From Bryum argenteum (lineage: Eukaryota; Streptophyta; Bryopsida; Bryales; Bryaceae): 64,000 nucleotides of DNA. Below, piece after piece: positions 24,946 through 35,014 of the stretch. The stretch is taken from positions 8,473,001 to 8,537,000 of the forward strand of contig CM073325.1 in assembly GCA_037043015.1 (NCBI GenBank), in the 5' to 3' direction. Both the position numbers and the translations under genes were made by a program. Each line of letters begins with the position of its first letter. Position 1 is the stretch's first letter. Below the pieces are notes generated by a model. The model saw only the letters and a program-made list of their open reading frames with translations, made no database searches and was not told the DNA's origin.

Positions 24946-25870
24946 TTACGAACGGCCGTTCGTAAGTTCTGAATCAGACTTTACACCAAATAAACGAACG
25001 GCCGTTCGTAAATTCATATGGGACTGTAAAAAAACGAACGGCCGTTCGTAAGTTTTTAAGGATACTGTACCAAAAAGAAAACAAACGGCCGTTCGTAAGT
25101 CCTATAGTAGAGTACAAAAAAAACAAATAGCCCAATTGTTGGGACTAAAATTAAGATTTCTAACTAAACAACAAACGAATGTTCAAAAGGTGCTTGTCTG
25201 ATACCTCAAGAATTTACGAACGGCCGTTCGTAAAATGAGGTCGCTAGTTAGGTTCGAACCCAATGGTCGTTTAAATTGCCTAATCCAAATCATATTTGGT
25301 TGCACAATATTAAGATGAATGGGCTAAAATGAAGTATAGTGGGGGTCCTTAATGTAGAAGTCATGGAAAACAGAAATACTTTTGGTTGCTACAAGTAAAT
25401 CCAATCCAAATATGTACATGGTATTTTCTTCATTTATAATAAACACTTAAAATGGTAAACAAGGTAGAGACTGGCCAACCTAACGTATAAAGTGTTTAGG
25501 TAGTTAGGTAGTCAGTCAGGTAGGGAGGTAAAGTGTTAGTTAGGTCCACGAAAGTTACGAACGGCCGTTCGTAAAGTTCGAGAGGGTAACCTCAAATACT
25601 TTCGAATGGCCGCTCGTAAAATTCGAACGCGTGCTACGTTGGGATTTAGGTCAACTCTAAGTCATAGTTTTAGGCATCTGTATCTTACGAACGGCCGTTC
25701 GTAAGCTGAGAAGTAACCTCAGTAACTTAACAATCGGCGTTCTTAAAATGGCGTTCGTCAAACGACGCCACTTAGTTCATAAGTAGTAGGCACTTACGAA
25801 CGGCCGTTCGTAAAGTGAAAGGTCGAGTCAGTCAAATCTGGAGTTCGTAAACTTACGAACGGCAGTTCGT
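24946..25870. repeat. Dispersed 16-20 bp palindromes upstream of the ParB-like gene
   Basis: The perfect palindrome ACGAACGGCCGTTCGT starts at 24946 (as the 20-base form with TTAC/GTAA), 24994, 25034, 25216, 25557, 25687 and 25796. A GGCAG-core version is at 25855 and damaged versions lie near 25081, 25602, 25729 and 25965. Spacing ranges from 40 to over 300 bases. Flanks differ from copy to copy, so this is a dispersed small element and not a tandem satellite. Confidence 0.92.
25262..25480. mobile_element. Fragment of the MITE-like family
   Basis: Blocks CATATTTGGTTGCACAATATT, GGGGGTCCTTAATGTAGAAG, CATGGAAAACAGAAATA and TGTACATGGTATTTTCTTCA follow the same order as in the 12547 and 40522 elements, but diverged and shorter. 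Ends are uncertain. Confidence 0.4.
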
Positions 25871-26053
25871 AAAATTGATCCCTGCTTGATGGGATGAATA
25901 TTAATCACATCACACCCCTTAGACTGATAGCAGTTCGTCACTGAGTCAGTGTAGAAAACTACGAACGGGCGCCCGTGAACCATGATATGCAAGTGACATA
26001 CCTTGTGGTGACATCGGACCGCTTACAATTCCTACCTGTCTGAAATCTCAGGG

Positions 26054-29000
26054 ATGGACGATAATAGGTTCATGTCGCAGACGTCGAATTTGTCCCCCTA
26101 CATCACAGAACTTCAATCGTCAGATCTTACTGAATGGGAAAGAAGTGAAGTACTGGACTCGGAGACTGCAGTAACCCTTAACGGGGTTAGCAATTCTGCG
26201 TGGTCCATAGCCCCGGAGGCAACAACCATGGATCACAATGTGATTTTCAAACTGGCAGTGGGGAAACCCATGGCCAATAACCAGTACCGCTGGAAGGCGT
26301 TCCGTGGTATTTCAGTACATGGTTTAAATAGTTCCCCGGGCGTAATGATACTTACATTGGTGTCAAATATGATGATTGGTAAACTTATTATACGTCTAGA
26401 TGACAACCATCCGTTCGATATTCAATACTGCTTAAACGAAACAGCTAGACTAGAGGAACCATGGAAGATGCTTATATTCAACAACCTAGGACCTTGGCTT
26501 TCGTATCAACATGGATCGTACGATGTAGCAAATGTTTGGACCCGCTTGATGAAGCAAATAGAAGGCCTTGTTGCATGTCGACTGAAGAAGTCTGCATCTG
26601 CAGCTAAACCCAGGAGCGAGTCAGAGCCGATCACCATGGGCAGACCGAAAGCGAAGACAGAGGCGAAACCCCCGAAGCAGACAAAGAAGCCGGATGCAGA
26701 ACGAGCACGAAGGGCACCGAGGTCAGCAGTGGCGACCCAAAGCGACGTTCCTGCACCAACAACAGGGGTTCGTCAAAGTACAGCCGAATCTGCACGTGGT
26801 AGTCAAGCGCAGAGACCTCGGCAAGCAACGCATGTCGCGGAGAGCACCGAAGCTCAAAGCAGCAGAGGAGGAGAACAAGTTGGTCGCGAAGAAGCAGGTG
26901 CATCCGCATCTGTGCATGGCGAAATTTCCCCAGATTCGGAGGCTGCAGTCCAAACGGAGAGAATACAATCGACGCGAAGCACCCGCAGTTCCGGACTGAG
27001 TTCTCCGGTTCGAAGCATCACTGGCGCAATCCTTGCCGCAGCGCCAACACAGACCGAGCACAGCCCCGTGCAAGGCAGTGCACCATCCGGACGTGTAGAC
27101 GACATCCGGAACATCATTAACCTTCTGCAGGCGAAGCCCGCGAAGGTTACGTTGCTTACTGTGGACACTTGGTCTTCCTATCCGGCGGCAAGACCATTTG
27201 ATGCAACCTTGGAGATCCCGTATCACCTGGAGACCCAAGTATCCACGACGGGACATCCGAAGAATGAAGACAAGGATGTCCTGCTACGGAGGAAGGCCGA
27301 GCTCAATGAGAAATTCATCAAAGACTCGGATTACATGTACATATTTGGTCGAGACCAGCTGTTCGAGCTCGCCATTGGACACATGGAGCCCAGTGATCAC
27401 CGATCTGGGAAGATTTATCGTGACTACGAAGCCTCTGGCGCTGAGGACATCAAGCGCAGCCTGCTCGTGCACAACTACACGAAGCCCATTCTGACGGTGA
27501 TGCCGAATCTTTCGACGAGGCCAACGGACTGGATGGAATGTGTCAAAGCCGGAACTTTCAAGATCATCAACGGGCAACACACTTGGCATGCCGCGAAGTC
27601 CATCCTCGGAGACGAGAACATGCGTAGGAGCTGCCACCGAGTGGAAGAGCTGAAGGTTTGGGACGTGCAGGTCGTCTGGACGGACAAGGTGAACTACTTG
27701 CACGCCCTATCTTTCAAGTGCAACGAGGGCCAGAACGAGGCGAGGCACCTGACGTCACTTCTCCGGGCTATTCTGCACTGTCGCGTGCTGTATGAGCAAG
27801 AGGGGAAACCCCCACTTATCAGGAAGAATGCCGTGACCCGAAAGAAGAAAGAGGCCGTGGAGGATGACAAGGTGGATCCGGTCCTAAAACAGAAATACGA
27901 GGTAAGTACAACCACATTTTTCAGTACAAGCAGGATTGCATGTAAGAGATAATTTACGAACTGCAGTTCGTAAACTTTGGTCTTTTTCTTCATAGTCTTG
28001 TAGAATACCAGTGGTTTTACGAACTGCAGTTCGTAAAACCAAACAGGATAAAATACCATTTATTTTACGAACTGCAGTTCGTAAAATCAAACAAGATCAA
28101 ATATCATGCAGTTTACGAAGAAGAGTTCGTAAACTTAGGACAGCTTCATATTAGAGTAGCAAAGTCAGGAGACTATCACATTACAGCAGGTTGTGCTGTA
28201 GTTTACGAACGGCCGTGCGTATAATTTCTAACCGCTGTACTTTATTGTGCCGCAGGCTTTCCGCGAGAGAGCAATCCAATCATTGAGCCACACCATCAAA
28301 CAGGAGAATCCCAATCGACCGATTACTGTCGAGTGGGAGAAGAGGGGTGAACGCCAGATAATTATGGCACCCGACGACGTGTGGGAGAAATGGGAGAAAG
28401 TCCTGAAGAACTTCGAGTCTGGTGATTTGATCGACCTCGATACTGGGAAAGAGATGAAGCATTCAGCGAACTTTAAGGAGCTGACGAACCTGAGTCTCAT
28501 CACCGGAACATCCCTCCGTGGTCTCGCGAGCTTAACGACGGCTCAAGTTGAGGAAGCTGCGGACTACATCCTCGCGAACCCCCCGCGTATTTATCTTGGA
28601 AAGGCCCCCCGGTCTTGGACTCGGGCTCTTTCATTGGACAAGCACTGCGAGCGGAGGAAGTGGAAGGACGTCATCCTCAAGACCATTGGGGATCGTATTG
28701 CGTACGTGGAGAAGGATCGTAATCCCTTCTTCGACGACAACCAGCAGGTGAATTCCGGAGCTTGGAAGGAATGGAAGAAGAAGACTATGTTTTCTTCTTG
28801 CATTATGCAAGCAATCTACTTCAGTGAGGGGATGGAGAGCTTCATCAAGGATACCATTGCGGTCAACAAGAAGACCCCAGAGTTTCCCCCCAAGCAATGC
28901 CGGAAGAGAATCGACCAAGCCTTGGTGAACGAGTTACGAACAGATGCTGTCCGCTCGGGCAACTGGTCAGTATTTATTGCGTGGAAGCCCACGGAGAACA

Positions 29001-32000
29001 GGCTGTCGAACGGGACTGCAGAGTTTGGCCCAGCTGGTCTGTTGGACAAGAATGTAACCAGGCCATTCAGGACGAAGAAACTTACCGCCGGCATTCTTGA
29101 TCTCCGCCATTTCCCTCCGGTGTCGACAGCTGCCGAGATTACAACCAGCTGGCAGATGATGATCGACAACATCAAGAAGAGGACGGACAAAATTGGTTGC
29201 GCCAACGTCAAGGTGTGGATGATCATTGCCCCCGTGGACCGCCAGGGCTACGTGGACATGCTTCATGCAAACTTCTTCACGGAGTTCCGGTGTAAGCATG
29301 TCCAGTAGAGGTACATGCCGGGGGAGCCAATGGCGAAGGCAAAGAAAGCGCTGGTCGATTCCATCACGTACCTGGAGAAGAAGTTCACATTTCCCGACGG
29401 CCACGAGCGCTACTTCTCCGATGACATCGCTGAAGAGACGTTGATCGGCAAGCAGTTCGACAAGCAAGATTTCTATCGGGCCGAGCACAAGGACTTCATC
29501 TACAGTGACGAATTGCGGATGGAGACGTATTTGCGGTTCCTTTCCCGCCACACGGAGAAGAATGACAACATCATTCTGGCTTTTGCCGGCACAAAAGCCC
29601 TGCGCGCTTGCCGGGTAAGTTTCGATCTGATCAATTCGGGTTTTGTTGGTGCGTGTTTACGAACGGCAGTTCGTAAACATCACTGTTAAGTTCATTTAAC
29701 GAACGGGCGTTCGTAAGTTTCCGACCTTACTAATTTGTTGTGGCATTGTTGTGTATCAGATGATGGAGAGGAACACAATCTGCATTGAAACTTATTGGCA
29801 GAAGAATGTAGCCTTGTTCTTCAAGGCGGTGTCGGAGGGGCCTTCGATGTGGCCGATTTATTTCCTTCCGAACAAGGATCTAATGATCGGGGATCTGGTT
29901 GACTCGTATGATGATAGGATCTACCCGCTTGTAAATTACGAGGTCATAGCAGGTCTGAGGCCGGGTGCGTTTTACCCTGAGGACAGGGACGATTATGTTC
30001 GCCAGTCACAATCAAGTGTTGGAGCTGGGCTATCTACGCAGAGTTCTCAACGCCCGGACGAGAATGACGAAGTCCTCGCCGACGCAGAGACATCGCAAGG
30101 CGTTGCGTCCGAATATCCCTACAGCGGAGGATGAAGTCCTCTCCTTGAAGTCAGGATCCCGAGACAAGGATGATGTCGATTCGCGATCCGGTGATTCAGG
30201 AGAATCCGAAAGGTCTCCGGGAACAAAGGTGGATGATTCGGTGTCTAGCAGGGGTCCTGATCCAAGGGTTGAAGAGCAGCATTTGAATGCGGCCGACGAT
30301 GTTCCTGCGAATGAGGGTCCTCAACAGGAGGACACAAGCAGCAATTTCGCGGATGCCCAAGTCGATACTGAAGTGGAGGTCGAGGACGTCCAAGCGCATT
30401 CTCAGTATCGAATTGCTAGGATCGCAGAGGATTCTGCGGATGTCCTATCGAGCGGACTGGCACAGATATCGCTTAGTCCCGAGCAGCGCGCGATCGACTT
30501 GGGGGAGGAGGATTCGCATTGGGTTGTAATACCTTGTACTTACGAACGGCCGTTCGTAAGTGCAGAGAGCGAGGACGCCACAGCGGCGGACCTCGCAAGG
30601 GCCGATGTCGAGATGGCCACGACGGAGAGCGTGGATGCAGAGGCAATGGCTTCGGTCGAGAGGGCTGAGGCTTCGGTCGAGAGGGCCGAGGCTGAGGCTA
30701 TGGCCAAGAGAGAGTTGGCCGAGGCTGTCATACCTTGTACTTACGAACGGCCGTTCGTAAGTACAGAGAGCGAGGATGCTACAGCGGTGGACCTCGCAAG
30801 GGCCGTGGATGCGGAGGCCACGAGGGAGAGCGTGGAGGCAGAGGCGAAGGCCGAGGCAGAGGCCGAGGCAGAGGCAGAGGCCGAGGCAGAGGCGAAGGCC
30901 GCGGCAGAGGCGAAGGCCGAGGCAGAGGCGAAGGCCGAGGCAGAGGCGAAGGCCGAGGCAGAGGCGAAGGCCTCGGTCGAGAGGGCCGAGGCTGAGGCGA
31001 AGGCTGCGACAGAGTTGGCCATTGCAGATGAGAAGGCCATGGCTGAGCTGAAAGCCTCGAAGCAGTTGGCTGAGGTAGATGCAGAGAAGGCCTCAAAGGA
31101 GAAGGCTGAGGCAGAGGCGATGGCAATGATGGAGAGGGCCGAGGCAGAGAATGTAATGATGGAGAAGGCCGAGGCACAGATGAAGTCGAAGGGGAAAGCC
31201 GTCGCAGAGGGAAGTGCGTCAACGTCACTTCAGCAAGCTGCACCATTCTTGGAGCCAACCCCTATTGTGGCCCCCGCGGCGGTTGACGGCGAAGGAATGG
31301 ACGTTGAGGACGAGGAAGCCATGGCAAGGCGGATTGCCAAGGAAGCAGAACTGGCGTGGCGGGCTAAAGAAGAGGTTGCGCAGAGACGGAGGGAGGAAAG
31401 GGCCAAAGAGATCGAACTGGAGAACGAGGCCTTTATGAAGAAGTACTCGAGGCCAGCCCCGGACCGCATAATCCTCAACAGTGACTCTTCCGATGATGAG
31501 GAGGATGAGCGAGTCAGGGGAAGGCTGTTCCAACGCTTCCAGTGCGTGCTTCCTCCCAAGGGGAACTTTGCCATTAATCGAGCAGGAATCAGCCATGTTC
31601 GAGTCTAGGGAGAAGCCATGAAGCCCGATCCGGCGGAGGAGAATGACAATGCTTCAAGAGCTGCCTCATCCCAGCAGACAGGTCAAGAGCTGCAGGATGT
31701 GAAGACTGAGAAGATCGAGGCCGAGTCACGGAAGCGAAAAGCCGAGCTGCAAGAGGTGACTGAGAGGCTGGAGAAGAAGATAAGGGAGGAGGTCCTCCAG
31801 ATGGTGTACAAGGACCTTGAAACGGGGAAGATTACGTTCCCAGTCCCTCACCAAGAATCCATACCTGGCTTCCGGTCCGAGATACAATCCGGGGTCTCCA
31901 ACGCTGCTTCTCCTTCCATCGTTGCGCTCTCCGATCCGCCCACCGTCACGGAGCCCGATTCTACAGTTCCAATGGTAAGTCCTCAGAACTAAGATTTTCC

Positions 32001-32176
32001 GTATATGTCGAACGAACTCTCAGTACCTTACATGAATAACCAAGACTTAGATGTTCCCATGTATGGTAAGGTTGTTGATGTTACCTGTTTCTTCTAAACA
32101 GGTACAATCCAGGATATTTGTCCCCGCCCATGTGGATACTGCGGGGGAAGACTCTGCTGCTGCTGGCAATCCATAG
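26054..32176 (+). CDS. ParB/sulfiredoxin-like plus DNA-methyltransferase-like protein, four exons
   Basis: Exons 26054-27901, 28256-29614, 29760-31974 and 32102-32176 have good GT-AG sites, all phase 0. Exon 1 gives an unrecognised N-terminal part (residues 1-180), a low-complexity basic/Ser linker (190-350), then a ParB-like region: EDIKRSL, KPILTVMP, FKIINGQHTWHAAKS (GQH at 507-509), and an N-x-x-Q-N-E-A helix. Exon 2 ends with FAGTKALRACRMMERN leading into ICIE, which resembles motif I of amino-methyltransferases (F-x-G-x-x...R...E), with a possible motif IV equivalent at LDLRHFPP. Exon 3 has acidic linkers, a long Glu-Ala-Lys repeat (probable helix) and a final coiled coil. There are in-frame TAG codons at 29306 and 31606 and a frame change near 30115-30135, so it is either a pseudogene, recoded, or affected by sequence errors. 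Both the ParB and methyltransferase calls rest on motif recognition only. Palindromes fill introns 1 and 2. Confidence 0.6.
27956..28220. repeat. Palindromes in intron 1 of the ParB-like gene
   Basis: ACGAACTGCAGTTCGT is perfect at 27956, 28019 and 28067. A version with AGAAGA at the centre is at 28115 and a GGCCGTGCGT version at 28205. The three perfect ones use the CTGCAG core, whereas upstream copies use CGGCCG. Arms extend symmetrically as TTTTAC/GTAAAA in two copies. Confidence 0.92.
29659..29714. repeat. Two palindromes in intron 2 of the ParB-like gene
   Basis: ACGAACGGCAGTTCGT is at 29659 and ACGAACGGGCGTTCGT at 29699, 40 bases apart. Both have one central mismatch to perfect symmetry. 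They occupy much of this 145-base intron. Confidence 0.88.
30530..30803 (+). repeat. Two in-frame exonic copies of the palindrome within a 77-bp duplication
   Basis: Perfect palindromes start at 30542 and 30743 inside exon 3. Each lies in a duplicated block of about 77 bases (30530-30602 and 30727-30803). Both copies are read in the same frame as TYERPFVS, followed by ESEDATA and DLARA. The palindrome keeps the frame open and is therefore translated if this exon is expressed. Confidence 0.88.
30830..31010 (+). repeat. Coding minisatellite for Glu-Ala-Lys repeats
   Basis: Repeats of GAGGCAGAGGCGAAGGCC (18 bases) and a shorter GAGGCC variant encode EAEAKA-type repeats, which should form a long charged helix. 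All reading frames stay open through it, which explains the several overlapping open frames on both strands. I treat those as shadows. Confidence 0.85.
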
Positions 32177-33077
32177 ATAGTATATTGGGGCTGGAAACCC
32201 ATTTGGGTAGTCCCAGTTGTTAATAGTTAGTCGGCCTGGGTTTTTAGCCATTCGATAGGGTGACACATTTTCCCCTATCACAGATTTTGTTTCATTTTTC
32301 CCCATAGCAGGGTTGTCCCTCTCCCTCAGCAAATCCAAAACTGTCCATACCATTCAGATTACCCGAGGGAGTGGAGCAACCATTCTTGTTAAGCATTGTA
32401 CAGATTTATCACAGGAATTAATGAAACCATGAACACGTTTTTCCGACCTGGGCTCATACTTCGAGTTGCACATGTTGTATATTCAGGTTCCCTATCTCCA
32501 CAGCAATGCCACGCAAAAAATACATGACCTTTGGACTGTCGGACAAATGCATTACGGCAGTTGTCATGGTGTAAAACGCAAGGACATGGAGCCCATCGAA
32601 TGTCCGGAGTATCCGATGGTGGTTTCCGTTAGCGACTCCTCTGGTACTCCGCGTGCGTATGAGGACGATGCGGACTCCGGTTCCTGCCCAGAATAAATAT
32701 GAACGAAGCCCACGTCCATGAGTTACATGTAAAGATTTAAAAAAAAAACAATGTCAACCTATCTGAAATGCCTAACATAAGAAAGTAGCATAATGGTATA
32801 TATTCCCAAGTGAATGCCAAACAGTTGAAAACAAATGAATACAGAAAAATAAAACTTGGGAGAACGTAGTATGTTAATTGACATCAAATGTATTGTTCGA
32901 TACATCTCCCGCTTACAAATTATTTTGGGCTTCCCCCCTTCAATTTACATTCTTAGAAAGGAAGTCACATTGACTTAGATGTTGATTATATTAGACAGTT
33001 ATTTCTTAGTGTGTAATGCAATAAGCATGTCGATGACGGTTGACATTTACCATCCAGATGTAATTACGTGGCCGCAG
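32177..33077. other. 3' flank of the ParB-like gene
   Basis: AATAAA at about 32691 could be a polyadenylation signal. Short open frames here are not supported as genes. The end is AT-rich. Confidence 0.4.
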
Positions 33078-33365
33078 TTGGCTATCTTCATGAATCACGC
33101 TGATATTTAAAATGTTGTTTTTCTTGATTATACGAACGGCCGTTCGTAACCGTGGTTGTTCGAAGCATACGGTCATGGTCCGGAATGACCCTAAACTAGC
33201 AGATCTGCCCCTCCTACCCAGTACCTGCAACCTTTGGGTCTCTAATTCATGCATCTCTTGAGCTACTCCATCTCTTGTCGCTCACAATTTCGCCTTTTCT
33301 AACTATTTGATGTCGAGTTTATCTTATGCAATAATCCTTACGCTAAACTTGAAGAGCATTTTCTA

Positions 33366-33682
33366 GCATTTGCTGGCTTAGTGGTAGAGAATAGACTCTG
33401 GAGTCTGCTACTTTCCTCTCTTACTCCGTACTTTCATCAAATGAATTTCAGGTTTCTCTCTCGCTATTCTCTCGTTGACGCCCACTTGGATTACAGAATC
33501 AGTAGCACTGAACAGTGTTCAATTCTACTGATATTGTAATCCAAGTGCTCGACACTTGGAGAATTCTGACAGAGAAGCTTGAAATTCGTTGGGTTTGAGT
33601 ACAGAGGAAGAGATGGAAGAAGCAGACACCCAAGTCTATTCTCTACTACCAAGCCTCATCTCGCCTCAGATCCAGCAAGTGC
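33366..33682. ncRNA. Long imperfect hairpin, candidate MIRNA or small-RNA locus, copy 1
   Basis: The 5' arm from CTTAGTGGTAGAGAATAGAC (33377) pairs along its length with the 3' arm ending GTCTATTCTCTACTACCAAG (about 33634-33653). The arms meet at a loop inside ACTGAACAGTGTTCAATT near 33510-33520. Arm identity by eye is about 75-80 percent over roughly 140 bases, with CTTGGATTACA/TGTAATCCAAG close to the loop. This is the shape of a young plant MIRNA made by inverted duplication. The strand of transcription is unknown, and it could also be a foldback transposon. Confidence 0.55.
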
Positions 33683-34367
33683 TGGAAGATGCTTTTCATG
33701 TTTCGAGTAAAGTTCATTGCCTTTGATGAAGTCGACATTACATGGATACGAAACGCCTAATTGTAAGCTTCATTGTCAACCCATTACGTATAAAGCGCAA
33801 TGGAGTGTGAGTATTTGATTTAGAGCATATGATTTGGAGTCAGGAGACTTGTTGGTATTGAGATAGAGTTGTGGCAAGGGAGTGAAATAAGAATTATTTC
33901 TCCTCTTAGTTTTGCTTGGTCGTATCATATTCTCCTGTTAACTCGGGCTACTTTGAAGTAATGCTACTACGAAGTTTAATCATGGCGTCAGCTAAGGATT
34001 GATTGGAACTTGGCTATCTTCTTGAATCACGCTGATATTGAAAATGGTGTTTACTTGATTATACGAACGGCCGTTCGTAAGTAGTGAATCAAATAGGAGT
34101 ACTAGTCCTTATTACTCCCCATGGTTGGTCGAAGCGTTCAGACATGGTCCGGAATGACCCTAAACTAGCAGATCTGCCCCTCTTTCCCAATATGTGCAAC
34201 CTTCAGGTCTGTAATTCATGCCTCCCTTTGCTACTCGATCTCCTTTGCCCCTTATATGTAAATGGTTGACAGTCTCCTGTCGCTGACAATTTCGCCTTTT
34301 CTAACCATTTGATGTCGAGTTCATCCAAAGCAATAATCGTGACGCTAAACTTGAAGAGCATTTTCCG

Positions 34368-34684
34368 GCATTTGCTAGTTTGGTGGTAGAGAGTAGACTC
34401 GGGTGTCTGCTACTTTCCGGTCTTACCCCGTACTTACATCAAATGAATTACAGGTTTCTCTCTCGTTATTCTCTCGTTGACTAGCACTTGGATTACAGAA
34501 TCAGTAGCACTGAACAGTGTTCAATTCTACTGATATTGTAATCCAAGTGCTCGACACTTGGAGAATTCTGACAGAGAAGCTTGAAATTCGTTGGGTTTGA
34601 GTACTGAGCAAGAGCTGCAAGAAGCAGAAACCCAAGTCTATTCTCTACTACCAAGCCTTCTCTCGCCTCAGATCCAGCAAATGC
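34368..34684. ncRNA. Long imperfect hairpin, copy 2
   Basis: This is the duplicate of the hairpin at 33366. The 5' arm starts TGGTGGTAGAGAGTAGACTC and the 3' arm carries AAGTCTATTCTCTACTACCA. The loop-side half is identical to copy 1, while the outer 5' arm has changed. The stem is kept overall. Confidence 0.55.
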
Positions 34685-35014
34685 TGGAAGATGCTTTTCA
34701 TGTTTCGCGTTAAGTTGATTGCCTTGGATGAAGTCGACATTACATGGATACAAAAGGCCAAATTGTAAGCTTGATTGTCAACCCATTACGTATGAAGGGC
34801 AGTGGAGACTGAGTATCTGATTTAGAGCATATGATTTAGAGCCCGGAGACTTGTGGGTATTGAGATAGAGTTGTGGCAAGGGAGTGAAAGAAGTATTATT
34901 TCTCCTCTTAGTTTTGCTTGCTCGTATCATATTCTCCTGACAACTCGGGCTACTTTGAAGTAATGCTACTACGAAGTTTAATCATGGCGTGAGTTACGAG
35001 TTGATTGGAACTTT

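Larger units (their letters stand above)
33078..35014. repeat. Tandem duplication of a roughly 0.93-1.0 kb unit carrying palindrome, 26-bp motif and long hairpin
   Basis: Unit 1 (33078-34009) and unit 2 (34010-35014) share the same order: TTGGCTATCTTC, GAATCACGCTGATATT, the palindrome (33132 and 34063), the 26-bp motif (33177 and 34146), ATCTGCCCCTC, the foldback, GAAGATGCTTTTCATGTTTC, GTCGACATTACATGGATAC and TTTTGCTTG. They differ by scattered substitutions and small gaps. No protein-coding capacity is seen. Confidence 0.85.

Noticed and set aside
25248-25264. GGTTCGAACCC, resembling a tRNA T-arm
   Set aside because: No D-arm, anticodon arm or acceptor stem upstream, only palindrome and spacer sequence.
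26631-27256. Overlapping open frames antisense to exon 1 of the ParB-like gene
   Set aside because: Shadows of a GC-rich coding exon with no conserved domain.
30741-31258. Ala/Ser- or Arg/Gly-rich frames over the Glu-Ala-Lys repeat
   Set aside because: Other-frame readings of an 18-base coding minisatellite.
32466-32696. Open frame of 76 codons downstream of the ParB-like gene
   Set aside because: No recognisable domain, no splice link to the gene after its terminal stop, ends at a possible polyadenylation signal.
33375-33400. A tRNA-like start (GGCTTAGTGGTAGAG) resembling an A box
   Set aside because: No acceptor stem, T-arm or B box follows at the right distance. The sequence is explained as the arm of the long hairpin.
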